The notes beneath the pieces are model-generated. The model saw only the letters and a program-made list of their open reading frames with translations. It did not search any database and was not told the origin of the DNA. Made by a program: the position numbers and the translations under genes. This document shows, piece by piece, positions 1-7,748 of a stretch of 8,652 nt of DNA. Location of the stretch: the NCBI GenBank assembly GCA_045579745.1, contig JAZNMQ010000047.1:1-8652 (forward strand), written 5' to 3'. Each line of letters begins with the position of its first letter. Position 1 is the stretch's first letter. Source of the stretch: Flemingiibacterium sp045579745. GTDB taxonomy: Bacteria > Bacillota > Clostridia > Oscillospirales > CAG-272.

Positions 1-254
1 ATCAAAAGTAGCGTTTCTCCCTGAGCCATATCCAACTGTCTGAAACTGCAATCTCCGGGCAATGCCTTTCCCGAAACCACTTGTACCAAACAGTAGTTAC
101 CCCTTGGGAGATAATGAACACCGCGATACTCTTCTTGAAGCAACTGAACCATCAGAATAATCGCTGTATTCACGCTCATTTCAAAAGGAACCAGAAAATT
201 ATGCTCAACATTTAGAGAAAGAACTTTTATGTTAATTGAGATCTTTTCAACCAT
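1..254 (-). CDS. yukD: YukD/EsaB-like ubiquitin-fold protein of type VII secretion (3' end cut by window)
   Basis: About 84 residues are visible, beginning MVEKISINIKVLSL and running to a GETLLL motif at the window edge. The family (B. subtilis YukD, S. aureus EsaB) is about 80 residues with a beta-grasp ubiquitin-like fold. It is a small cytosolic component needed for Firmicutes type VII secretion and is encoded beside EssC. The fit rests on length, a beta-rich start, the central LPRGNYCLVQVVSGKALPGD stretch resembling the YukD segment around its conserved G-x-C, and the terminal GD/GE-x-L ending. The ATG lies one base past the essC stop, and its ribosome site is inside the last essC codons, so translation is probably coupled. 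Only the final residues and stop should be missing. The family assignment comes from remembered similarity plus context; no alignment was run. Confidence 0.8.
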   Translation of the reverse strand, partial: MVEKISINIKVLSLNVEHNFLVPFEMSVNTAIILMVQLLQEEYRGVHYLPRGNYCLVQVVSGKALPGDCSFRQLDMAQGETLLL

Positions 255-255
255 A

Positions 256-3200
256 TCAGTCCTCCTCTACCTTCGCATAAGCAATCTTGTCGCCGTCATA
301 CACCAGCGCACAGTCCAAAGAAAGCTTTTTATTTCTGTATTCATTTGAAACCATGTAAATTTTTTCACACAGATCATACGCCATAGAATCATCAATTCCG
401 CCACCAAGAATCGCTCCTTTTGTGGCACGAACCAAAAAGACGAATGCCCCCGTGCTTTGATAGTCCTCCCAACGTTCCATGTCATCAAAGGTAATTATTG
501 AGAAATCCGAGTCCTCAAGAAGCCGGAACTCCATAAGATCGATCGCCTCGTCAGATATTCTGTCATACCAATCGCAGAAGCCGTCAATCACAAGAATTAC
601 TTTGCTCCGTTCTTCCTGTGTCGCTTCAAGCATTTCCGTCACCCATGCATCAACATCCGCAACAATTCGCGCAGATTGGTCGAAGTCATCAACTTCATGC
701 GAGGTTATAACGTGTATCTGTTTATCAGGATTATCTGAAATCAGCCTTGACACGAGCGTGGCAAGCAATGTTCTATCCCCTCTTGTTCCCACGAAAACGT
801 TCGTTGGCGTATTCAGATCGAAGCCATATACGTCTCCGGTCCTTTTGTCATATCCAACAACCAAAGAGTGCTCCGTGCTCTCCAGGGGAAGCATTCTTGC
901 ATACTTTGATTGGGAAACCGTACGAGAGACCGCATGCTGTTCTCCGGCGATTGAAGAGATTTGAACAGCGGGCGCATTATAGACGATCTCCGTCGATTCC
1001 TCCCGCATCCGTTCATAAACTTCCCGGATTCTCAAATCCCTGACCATCTCATTTTCAGCATCAAAGGGTACCGCAAATTGTATTTCGGTAGCCGAGTTGT
1101 CAACGAGGACCAAGCCACGCCCCTTACCTTGGGCGGGCATGATTGGAATCTGGACGTTCAAAATATCGCGGTACGCTCCGCTATCATTCATATTCAAAAC
1201 AATCTTTTCCGAAATATGATCCAAAAGCTTATACCCGAGCGCGTTTTTACTGCTTCCGCTCACCACGAGGAATACTCCGCAGGATCGAGCCGCCGAAACC
1301 ACTTGAAGCAAAGGCTCCTCCAAACTGTACATCTTCTCTCGAATTGCGGAGTAGTTATCCACCACAAGCAAAATCATGGGTAGCTTGTCTGTCCGCTCTC
1401 GATTATATGCCTCGTAGCTGACACAATGATTTTCGGCAAACAACATCCGTCGTTCAGAGATTACATTATTGAGCGTGTCCAGGACCTCCGCTACTTCTTG
1501 CTCATCACTATCCGTAACATATCGTGCGCAGTGCGGCATAATCGAGGTAGATGCCAGGCCGTTTCCACCGAAATCCAAGATAAAAGCATGGAACATCTGT
1601 GTAGAGAATCGGAGTGATAACGTGAAGAGAATTGTCTGAATGAGTGTACTCTTACCGCTTCCAGAGGAACCGTATATGGCAAGATGTCCGCTCTCCAAGA
1701 AGTCGTATTCATACGGAATCTGCTTTTGATCGTGGGGTATATCCAGCATACCTAACACAACCCCGTGATCCGAATCTTGATCCGCCCATACAGACACTTC
1801 CCAATGGATGTCTGAACCCATGCATGTTTCCAACAAGAGTCTGCCAGGAAGCGGCGGATTCCACAAGGGCTTGACCTGCAAGTTTTTCTTTCTCCCCAAA
1901 TCCGTTATGACCGACATGATCTTTTGAATTTGAGTGGTTCCATCCACCCTCGCTTCAGAGAACAGCTTGATGCTCCGAATCGCTTCTGCGGTGGGCTTCA
2001 CCATATGTACAGAAATACTTTCTTGGTCGATATACTCACTTTGCTCAACATAAGGTGCGCCGCTATAGCCCGATTGGATCGTCTCGAAGATTTCGTTATA
2101 TCCAACTTGTACAAAGGCTCGTCCGGGCTGTTTGATCAATGCGGCCTCGGGGCGGCCGATCATATCGTTACTGTCCTGCTTGTCCAAAACCTTCAAACAC
2201 ACCTTGAATCGGGAATTACTCCAAATGTCCTGATCTACTACACCGCTGGGACGCTGTGTTGCCAGTATCAAATGAATACCCAGGCTACGTCCGACCTGAG
2301 AAATAGCCACAAGTTTGGACATGAATTCGGGATGCTTGCTTTTCAATTGCGCAAACTCATCAATCACAATGATTAAATGAGGAAGGGGCAGGACAAGCTT
2401 TTGATCCTTGAAATACTTGTGATACATATTGATATCTTTCATATCAATGCCCAACTGTCTGGAGGCCTCGTTGAATATGTTCTGTCGTCTCTTTACCTCG
2501 GCATCCAAAGAAATCAACGCGCGGTATAGAGTATTACCGGACAAATTAGAAATGGTAGCGGCCAAATGCGGAGAGTCCATAAATGGTCTTGCCATTGCGT
2601 CACCTTTAAAGTCGACCAGAACAAATGCGACCTCATTGGGACTGTAATGCATCATCATGGAAAGTATATATGCCTGAAGGAATTCACTCTTACCGGAACC
2701 TGTTGTTCCGGCTACTAGTCCGTGGCATCCATGAGCACGCTCGTGAATATCCAGCGAGAAGAGCTCTCCTCCGGTTTTGATGCCGATAGGAGCTGCCAAG
2801 CTGCTTTCAGAGATATTTGTCGCCCAATGGTTAGCGATATCCAACGCATCCGTATTTCCGGCCTGAAACATATCCATGAAAGTCACACGATCCGGAATAG
2901 CGGTAACCGCTTGCGTGTTTATCGATATTCTGTTCATGCTTGCCACAGTCTGTTTTATCAAACTGTCCTCAATATCATCAAACTCAATCTGAACGGAATG
3001 ATTGTTGTTATCGTTGCGTATATACATTCCCGATTGGTTTGCAGTTTTTTTAATGATTGCCACACATTCTTTAGGAATATCCGAAAAAATTGATCCAAAA
3101 AAAACGGTGGATACGCCAATACGATTTTGGGGATTTGTCAAATGCGCCCGAAACGGAACATCATCAATCAAGGTATGATCCAACACCAGTATTATGTATA

Positions 3201-4800
3201 TCGGAACATATCTTTGCTGCTCGTCTTCTGTTCCCCGCGATGATAAGCCTTCTTCTAGCCTGGAAAACAGTTCTGTTGCTTCCTCCTTAGTCGTCGCAAC
3301 ATACCGCAGACTACGATCAGCGCTCCACAAATGAGGAAGATCGGTAATCCAGCAATATTCTTTTAGCTCATTTCGATTACACACTAACACAAGTTTCACT
3401 TCATCATAAGAATGAAGTGAAGCCAAATTCATAACCATACTCTTGAAAACCGTCGCTGTGTCACCGAAAACACCAACCACTTTCTTTTCCAACAACGAAA
3501 TGGAAACAGGGGCATTCTTCATAATACTGTATCGGTCCTTGAGAGCAACACCCTCGTCCAACAGGGCATCTTCATAAAGTTGAAAACCTTTTTGAGGCGC
3601 TTGTATTTCAATTTGAAAGTCCCTTGAGCCGGTACCAAGACGAATTCGCAAAAAATCCGCATCCTGGGGCATTCTTTCCCATAGCTGGTGCTGCCTCTTC
3701 ATCACGATTTCAGACAACACCTGTGGAGCAGGCATCATAGTTTCGTGCAGAAGCCGCAAGGTCATGTCATACAGGTTATTAATTTCCTCTTCCTTCCGCT
3801 TCAGGTACTCGGAGTAGCGTTTCTTTCGATATTCCTCGTTAGTCTTTTCCTGCTTTTTGTTATAGCGTCTCAGCAAAACAGGCCAAAGCACCGCTCCCGC
3901 AAGCATACTGAACGCCATAGCTAAGCTAGTCAAAAGCGATCCGTTGCCGTTCCCGTTCGTCGCATTAGATATCGCAACGCCCAAGCTAACCAACATAGCC
4001 ATTGACATAGTCAGCGAAGGACCCACTTGTAGGATAAAGGGAATCTCCTTGCTTTTTTGAACAGCAGGCGGTGCATCAATGACTATCTTCCCTTCTTCTC
4101 GTGATCGAACGATGCGGGGAGTTCTGGCGTATTCATCGCGCTCATCTCCGTCTGTGGGTGACAGAACATCCAAGCACTTGGTAACATTAAGTCCATTAGT
4201 ACGAACCGACTTTGCCATCCATAACGTATCATCCTTATAGAGGATAGTCGTTCCCATTATATATATCTCGTCCCCCGAAAACAGCTTGGTTGCATGATTC
4301 AAAAGAACACCGTTCACGAATATTCCGGTCCTTCCCGAAATGTCCTCAAGGAGGTATCCCCCATCATTACTCTTTTTGAGTACCGCGCAGTTTCGGGACA
4401 CTGCGTCGTTCACATTGATAACGATATTTGAGTTTTCCGACCGTCCAATCTGAATGGGTGTATCTCCCATGGCATACGCCACGTGAGAGAGATCGGCATA
4501 GCAATAATCGATCACCAGCGCGGTATACTCTTGATTTCTGTATTCAATAGAGTAGAGATCCCCGTGCGTTAGTTTTTTCTTGTCAACTATTTCTTCTTCA
4601 AAGCATTTGATCCTGGCAGTAGCTTTACTTCGACAGATATAGTATGAATCCTCAATCGCCTGTACAGGGAAATAAACGTTTCGTCGGCCAAATACCAGAG
4701 TCTCATTTATACAACCGCCCGAGGAATTATGTATGAGATCATCGATCTTGTACTGACACATGCGTTTTTTTAAAAAAAACGTTACAAAATAGCGGCTCAT
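256..4800 (-). CDS. essC: EssC/YukB-type type VII secretion ATPase (FHA-FHA-2TM-FtsK/SpoIIIE x3)
   Basis: Membrane motor that drives export of WXG100-type substrates in T7SSb systems. Length is 1514 residues from the ATG at 4800, close to S. aureus EssC. In order: a degenerate FHA-like domain (about 15-100); a second FHA (about 110-195) with GRS, SRN and NGV motifs; two membrane segments (about 255-280 and 288-312); a charged helix and the EssC-like WERMPQDADFLRIRLGTG linker (about 373-390); ATPase 1 with GTTGSGKSE (698-706), Walker B LIIVIDEF (809-816) and ILATQRPSG; ATPase 2 with GSSGSGKST (1044-1052) and Walker B ending VVDN; and ATPase 3 with an eroded P-loop GTRGDRT (1338-1344) and VIDG. 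Oddities: the FHA2 histidine is Cys, and the usual KGGGMA after the ATPase 1 strand is KGDAMA. A TTG two codons upstream abuts the ribosome site, so ATG is preferred. It lies 19 bases after a kinase gene and is coupled to yukD. Confidence 0.95.
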   Translation of the reverse strand: MSRYFVTFFLKKRMCQYKIDDLIHNSSGGCINETLVFGRRNVYFPVQAIEDSYYICRSKATARIKCFEEEIVDKKKLTHGDLYSIEYRNQEYTALVIDYCYADLSHVAYAMGDTPIQIGRSENSNIVINVNDAVSRNCAVLKKSNDGGYLLEDISGRTGIFVNGVLLNHATKLFSGDEIYIMGTTILYKDDTLWMAKSVRTNGLNVTKCLDVLSPTDGDERDEYARTPRIVRSREEGKIVIDAPPAVQKSKEIPFILQVGPSLTMSMAMLVSLGVAISNATNGNGNGSLLTSLAMAFSMLAGAVLWPVLLRRYNKKQEKTNEEYRKKRYSEYLKRKEEEINNLYDMTLRLLHETMMPAPQVLSEIVMKRQHQLWERMPQDADFLRIRLGTGSRDFQIEIQAPQKGFQLYEDALLDEGVALKDRYSIMKNAPVSISLLEKKVVGVFGDTATVFKSMVMNLASLHSYDEVKLVLVCNRNELKEYCWITDLPHLWSADRSLRYVATTKEEATELFSRLEEGLSSRGTEDEQQRYVPIYIILVLDHTLIDDVPFRAHLTNPQNRIGVSTVFFGSIFSDIPKECVAIIKKTANQSGMYIRNDNNNHSVQIEFDDIEDSLIKQTVASMNRISINTQAVTAIPDRVTFMDMFQAGNTDALDIANHWATNISESSLAAPIGIKTGGELFSLDIHERAHGCHGLVAGTTGSGKSEFLQAYILSMMMHYSPNEVAFVLVDFKGDAMARPFMDSPHLAATISNLSGNTLYRALISLDAEVKRRQNIFNEASRQLGIDMKDINMYHKYFKDQKLVLPLPHLIIVIDEFAQLKSKHPEFMSKLVAISQVGRSLGIHLILATQRPSGVVDQDIWSNSRFKVCLKVLDKQDSNDMIGRPEAALIKQPGRAFVQVGYNEIFETIQSGYSGAPYVEQSEYIDQESISVHMVKPTAEAIRSIKLFSEARVDGTTQIQKIMSVITDLGRKKNLQVKPLWNPPLPGRLLLETCMGSDIHWEVSVWADQDSDHGVVLGMLDIPHDQKQIPYEYDFLESGHLAIYGSSGSGKSTLIQTILFTLSLRFSTQMFHAFILDFGGNGLASTSIMPHCARYVTDSDEQEVAEVLDTLNNVISERRMLFAENHCVSYEAYNRERTDKLPMILLVVDNYSAIREKMYSLEEPLLQVVSAARSCGVFLVVSGSSKNALGYKLLDHISEKIVLNMNDSGAYRDILNVQIPIMPAQGKGRGLVLVDNSATEIQFAVPFDAENEMVRDLRIREVYERMREESTEIVYNAPAVQISSIAGEQHAVSRTVSQSKYARMLPLESTEHSLVVGYDKRTGDVYGFDLNTPTNVFVGTRGDRTLLATLVSRLISDNPDKQIHVITSHEVDDFDQSARIVADVDAWVTEMLEATQEERSKVILVIDGFCDWYDRISDEAIDLMEFRLLEDSDFSIITFDDMERWEDYQSTGAFVFLVRATKGAILGGGIDDSMAYDLCEKIYMVSNEYRNKKLSLDCALVYDGDKIAYAKVEED
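261..266 (-). promoter_or_regulatory. Ribosome binding site for yukD inside the end of essC
   Basis: On the minus strand AGGAGG lies 6 bases before the ATG at 254 and forms part of the two Glu codons that end essC. The essC TGA (258-256) and the ATG (254-252) are separated by one base. This arrangement supports translational coupling and a fixed ratio of ATPase to ubiquitin-like partner. Confidence 0.8.
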
Positions 4801-4806
4801 AAGCAA

Positions 4807-4812
4807 CTCCTT
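4807..4812 (-). promoter_or_regulatory. Ribosome binding site deciding the essC start
   Basis: AAGGAG on the minus strand ends 6 bases before the ATG at 4800, an ideal spacing. The longer reading from TTG at 4806 would leave no spacing at all, so the ATG start (protein beginning MSRYFVTFF) is the better annotation. Confidence 0.85.
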
Positions 4813-4819
4813 GTCTGTT

Positions 4820-7627
4820 TTACTTCTTGTATACTACTTTATAATTCGCGGAGTTTTCTATCCAGTTGTATGATTTCCCTATGTTTAACCACTCACTAAG
4901 TGATCCGTGATATTCTATTGTCTCCAAAGAGGAACAATCACTAAAAGCCAGCTGCATAATGTTCTGTATTGTGGAAGCTAAAACAACCCGTTTCAGACTC
5001 TTGCAGCCCATAAACGCCCCAGTATGAATTCTTGTTACTCCTTCCGGAATAACAATACTTTCCAACGCACAACCATAAAAAGCAAATTGCCCGATAGAGA
5101 CAATATTACTCCCCGATAAATCTATACTTTTTAGGTATACACAATTTTCAAACGCATGATTCGGGATCTCAGATCCCCCGTTAATAATCACAGAAGTCAT
5201 TCTGTCGTTTGGAATGTAGGTGATAGCGTCCGCAGGCATGGTAGCGATCTGAATTCTTTCAACTCCTGCAAACACGTGATCGCCGGCAAAATGCACGTAG
5301 GGCGGGAGAACCAATTCCGTCAGGTTCGTACATCCCGCAAAGCATTGATCGGTAATTGTTATCGAGCCTTGAGGCTTTTCCACTTTTTTCAAATTGGTAC
5401 ATCCCGCAAATGCAAGGGGCTCAATGACGCACACTGATTTCGGCAGAAATACATTTTCCAAAGCACAACAATCCAGAAATGCGCCTCTACCAATGGCAAT
5501 AACACTATCCGGTATATGTACGCTCTCAATCTTTGGATTCTTAGAGAAAACATAATCTCCAATCCCGATCACCGGTAACCCGTCGTGGCTTTCCGGAATA
5601 ATCAATTCTGTCACCTCAGTGAGTATTTTTACCGTTGTGAGTACATATCCGTCTTTGCTCTCCGATAAATCAAAAGAAAAAATAATATTGGAGGCCTCCG
5701 CAGATTCTCCTGTATCCGTGTCTGTTGTCGTACCTACAGCAGTTTCTATGTGATTCGAATCTTCCTCTTTGTTGGGTGACTTCTTGGCCTGCGCAATGCC
5801 AAATATTGTAAGTCCTATAACCAGAAGCAAAGCCAAAGAAGCTATGCCAATCAAACACCTTTTGGCCTGTTGTGTTCGAACCCAATTCAAAAGGAACGCA
5901 GAAACAGCGGCCCATGAAATCTTCCTTTTTGATTTCGTTTTCAACGGAACAATCGGTTCCGCCGTCATGTAGGCGGGATCCAACATTTTCTCCGCTACCC
6001 TTGCGGCTGCTATGAAAAGATCCGAATCGTCCATGTCCGACTTCTGATGGTAAAAGCTCTTAAACTCCGGATTCGAAATGCTTCCCTGCCGATAATAGGC
6101 TTCGGCTACCATACGATCCTGCTTCACACCCAGTCCAATGTCGTAACAGTATCCCAGCAGTATCGCGCCATCCATAGAACCGTTTCTGGCCGCGTATTGA
6201 ATATACTTGAAGCCTTCATCTATATGATCGGCAATTATCTTCTGTCTTCCCGATTCAAATATCGCATCCCTATCCTCTTTTATTGGACGAATGTTGGAGT
6301 CAACTATAGTCTTCAAACGTTTCTCGCTGCGGATTCTATCACGATTCTGTTTTTTGAGCCGAAAGTAGGATACGGTTTTTATCGCAAGGCTCCGTAGTGT
6401 CGGAGACTCCTTCCTCTTCTTTTTCGATTGTTTCCTCTTGTGCTTTTCCTGCTCAATTGTTTCGTTTTTTTCCTCCGCTGTTGTTACCTGTGAAGGAACG
6501 GGTTTCTCCTCGGTCTCCTCGGTCACAGTAACCGAACGGTTTCTATCCATCGACGACTCAAAGAGATTCACATCGTCAGCTTGGGATTCCTCCTCGTCAA
6601 CGAGCCATCGGATACCAATGGTTTTAGAAGAATTCAAGGAGGATTCCAACACATCAACCATCGGCAACTCAGCCTGAACCTCGGACAGAGCGAGCGGTAA
6701 CTCCAGGTCGGATGCGACCAGCTCCTTCTCCGCGTTCTTCAGCGCGCATAGGAACTCCTCTGCCGAATCATAACGCTGATCCCGCGGCAAAATGGCTTTT
6801 ACAATTGTCTCTCCCAGAATATTCCGCGCGATAGAGGGGAGCGGCGGTGTTTTCCCTTTCATGCGCTCCGCAAATGCCGAATCCTCATCCTCCGTACTAA
6901 ACGGGGTCGGATATGCCGGAAGGAACGGATTCCGAAAATGATTCAGTAAGCGATACAGCACGATCCCCAATGAATAAATATCAACAGTATGATCGTAATT
7001 ATGTTGGCCAAGATATACCTCAGGGGCAATAAACTCCGGTGTCCCTTTTATCGACGCCGCATGAGACTGATCTTTGAGTGCCTTGGAAACCCCAAAATCA
7101 CCCAGCTTGTAGATTCCATCCGCCGACACGAATATGTTTTCATCTTTTACGTCCCTATGGATAACATTGTGCTTGTGGCAAAGAATCAACGCATTCAGAA
7201 CATCCTTGCCCAATTGGATCACGTCCTGCACGGTCAATGTTACGGAACCCATATAATTCGGCAAAGGAGTCAGGTGCTCCATTAAAATAAAAATGTGATA
7301 GATTCTGGGCGACGGATTCTCCAGAATATCGCTCTCATAATACCGAACGATGTTGGGATTTCCGCTTTCCGACATCATACTCAATATGCGGATTTCAGTA
7401 GCGACATCTTGTAGAATCGTGGCAAAGTAGTCATCTGCCTTGGCATAATCACCGCCCATGGAATTGAGAATACCCGCGTATTGTTTCTTAGAGGGCAGTG
7501 TAATATGCTTCAATGCGCGAACATATGTTCCCGCCGCATTGGTTTTGGATACGCGATAAACAGTACTGTAGGCACCTTCGCCGATTTTCTTGTCTACATG
7601 GTATCCGAGTATCGTTTTTCCTACCAT
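4820..7627 (-). CDS. Transmembrane Hanks-type Ser/Thr kinase with Sel1-like repeat and BspA-like leucine-rich ectodomain
   Basis: Predicted membrane receptor kinase of 935 residues. The kinase domain (about 8-298) looks catalytically complete: glycine loop GEGAYSTV, Lys40 in RALK, HRDVKDEN with Asp159, DFG at 177-179, GTPEFIAPE at 195-203, and DIYSLGIVLYRLL. An insertion of about 25 residues separates beta-3 from the alpha-C helix. An acidic Thr/Glu-rich linker (about 340-395) and a Lys/Arg-rich stretch follow, then a Sel1-like repeat (about 468-515, GAILLGYCYDIGLGV). One membrane helix lies at about 590-614. The outer part, after a Thr/Ser/acidic spacer, carries BspA-type LRR_5 repeats from about 675 to 935, with IPDSVIAIGRGAFLDC-like units. 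The ATG at 7627 has AAGGA seven bases upstream. It is followed by essC after 19 bases, so it probably signals to or through the secretion ATPase; FHA domains bind phosphothreonine. EssB/YukC, the usual T7SSb partner, is a pseudokinase with one TM, but equivalence is unproven. Confidence 0.93.
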   Translation of the reverse strand: MVGKTILGYHVDKKIGEGAYSTVYRVSKTNAAGTYVRALKHITLPSKKQYAGILNSMGGDYAKADDYFATILQDVATEIRILSMMSESGNPNIVRYYESDILENPSPRIYHIFILMEHLTPLPNYMGSVTLTVQDVIQLGKDVLNALILCHKHNVIHRDVKDENIFVSADGIYKLGDFGVSKALKDQSHAASIKGTPEFIAPEVYLGQHNYDHTVDIYSLGIVLYRLLNHFRNPFLPAYPTPFSTEDEDSAFAERMKGKTPPLPSIARNILGETIVKAILPRDQRYDSAEEFLCALKNAEKELVASDLELPLALSEVQAELPMVDVLESSLNSSKTIGIRWLVDEEESQADDVNLFESSMDRNRSVTVTEETEEKPVPSQVTTAEEKNETIEQEKHKRKQSKKKRKESPTLRSLAIKTVSYFRLKKQNRDRIRSEKRLKTIVDSNIRPIKEDRDAIFESGRQKIIADHIDEGFKYIQYAARNGSMDGAILLGYCYDIGLGVKQDRMVAEAYYRQGSISNPEFKSFYHQKSDMDDSDLFIAAARVAEKMLDPAYMTAEPIVPLKTKSKRKISWAAVSAFLLNWVRTQQAKRCLIGIASLALLLVIGLTIFGIAQAKKSPNKEEDSNHIETAVGTTTDTDTGESAEASNIIFSFDLSESKDGYVLTTVKILTEVTELIIPESHDGLPVIGIGDYVFSKNPKIESVHIPDSVIAIGRGAFLDCCALENVFLPKSVCVIEPLAFAGCTNLKKVEKPQGSITITDQCFAGCTNLTELVLPPYVHFAGDHVFAGVERIQIATMPADAITYIPNDRMTSVIINGGSEIPNHAFENCVYLKSIDLSGSNIVSIGQFAFYGCALESIVIPEGVTRIHTGAFMGCKSLKRVVLASTIQNIMQLAFSDCSSLETIEYHGSLSEWLNIGKSYNWIENSANYKVVYKK

Positions 7628-7634
7628 AGGATCG

Positions 7635-7639
7635 TCCTT
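7635..7639 (-). promoter_or_regulatory. Ribosome binding site of the kinase gene
   Basis: AAGGA on the minus strand, within GGAAGGAC, sits 7 bases before the ATG at 7627. This supports the chosen start, which places the kinase glycine loop near residue 16. Confidence 0.75.
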
Positions 7640-7667
7640 CCAACATGTTTACTGTCTTTTCTCATAT

Positions 7668-7696
7668 ATTATCCCCCTACTCGTTAATGCTTTCGA
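7668..7696 (-). promoter_or_regulatory. Candidate housekeeping promoter for the kinase-essC-yukD operon
   Basis: Minus-strand TCGAAA (7696-7691, 4 of 6 matches to TTGACA) is followed after 17 bases by GATAAT (7673-7668, 5 of 6 matches to TATAAT), about 40 bases before the kinase ATG. It lies in the only sizeable intergenic gap. The -35 element is weak, so this is a plausible promoter and not an established one. I see no convincing intrinsic terminator after the upstream gene, so read-through is possible. Confidence 0.4.
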
Positions 7697-7748
7697 TAAA
7701 CCAAGAGCGTTTTCCTGGGCATTTCCCGTTTTGCTTTAAAAACAAAAA

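Noticed and set aside
479..964. Plus-strand open frames opposite essC, the kinase and the DUF6273 gene
   Set aside because: They lack recognisable domains and good ribosome sites and lie entirely opposite strongly coding minus-strand genes, so they are shadows.
4801..4806. Longer essC start at TTG 4806
   Set aside because: The ribosome binding site AAGGAG ends directly against this TTG, leaving no spacing; the ATG at 4800 has the right distance.
4820..5605. The LRR ectodomain of the kinase as a second DGR target
   Set aside because: Variation follows the ordinary BspA-like repeat pattern, codons are not restricted to NNC/NNT, and there is no A-free end tract.
7721..7748. Hairpin after the DUF6273 stop as terminator or DGR cruciform
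   Set aside because: The best pairing (GTTTT with AAAAC, extended only by G-T pairs) and a GGG/CCC pair with a 5-base loop are too weak to call either element.
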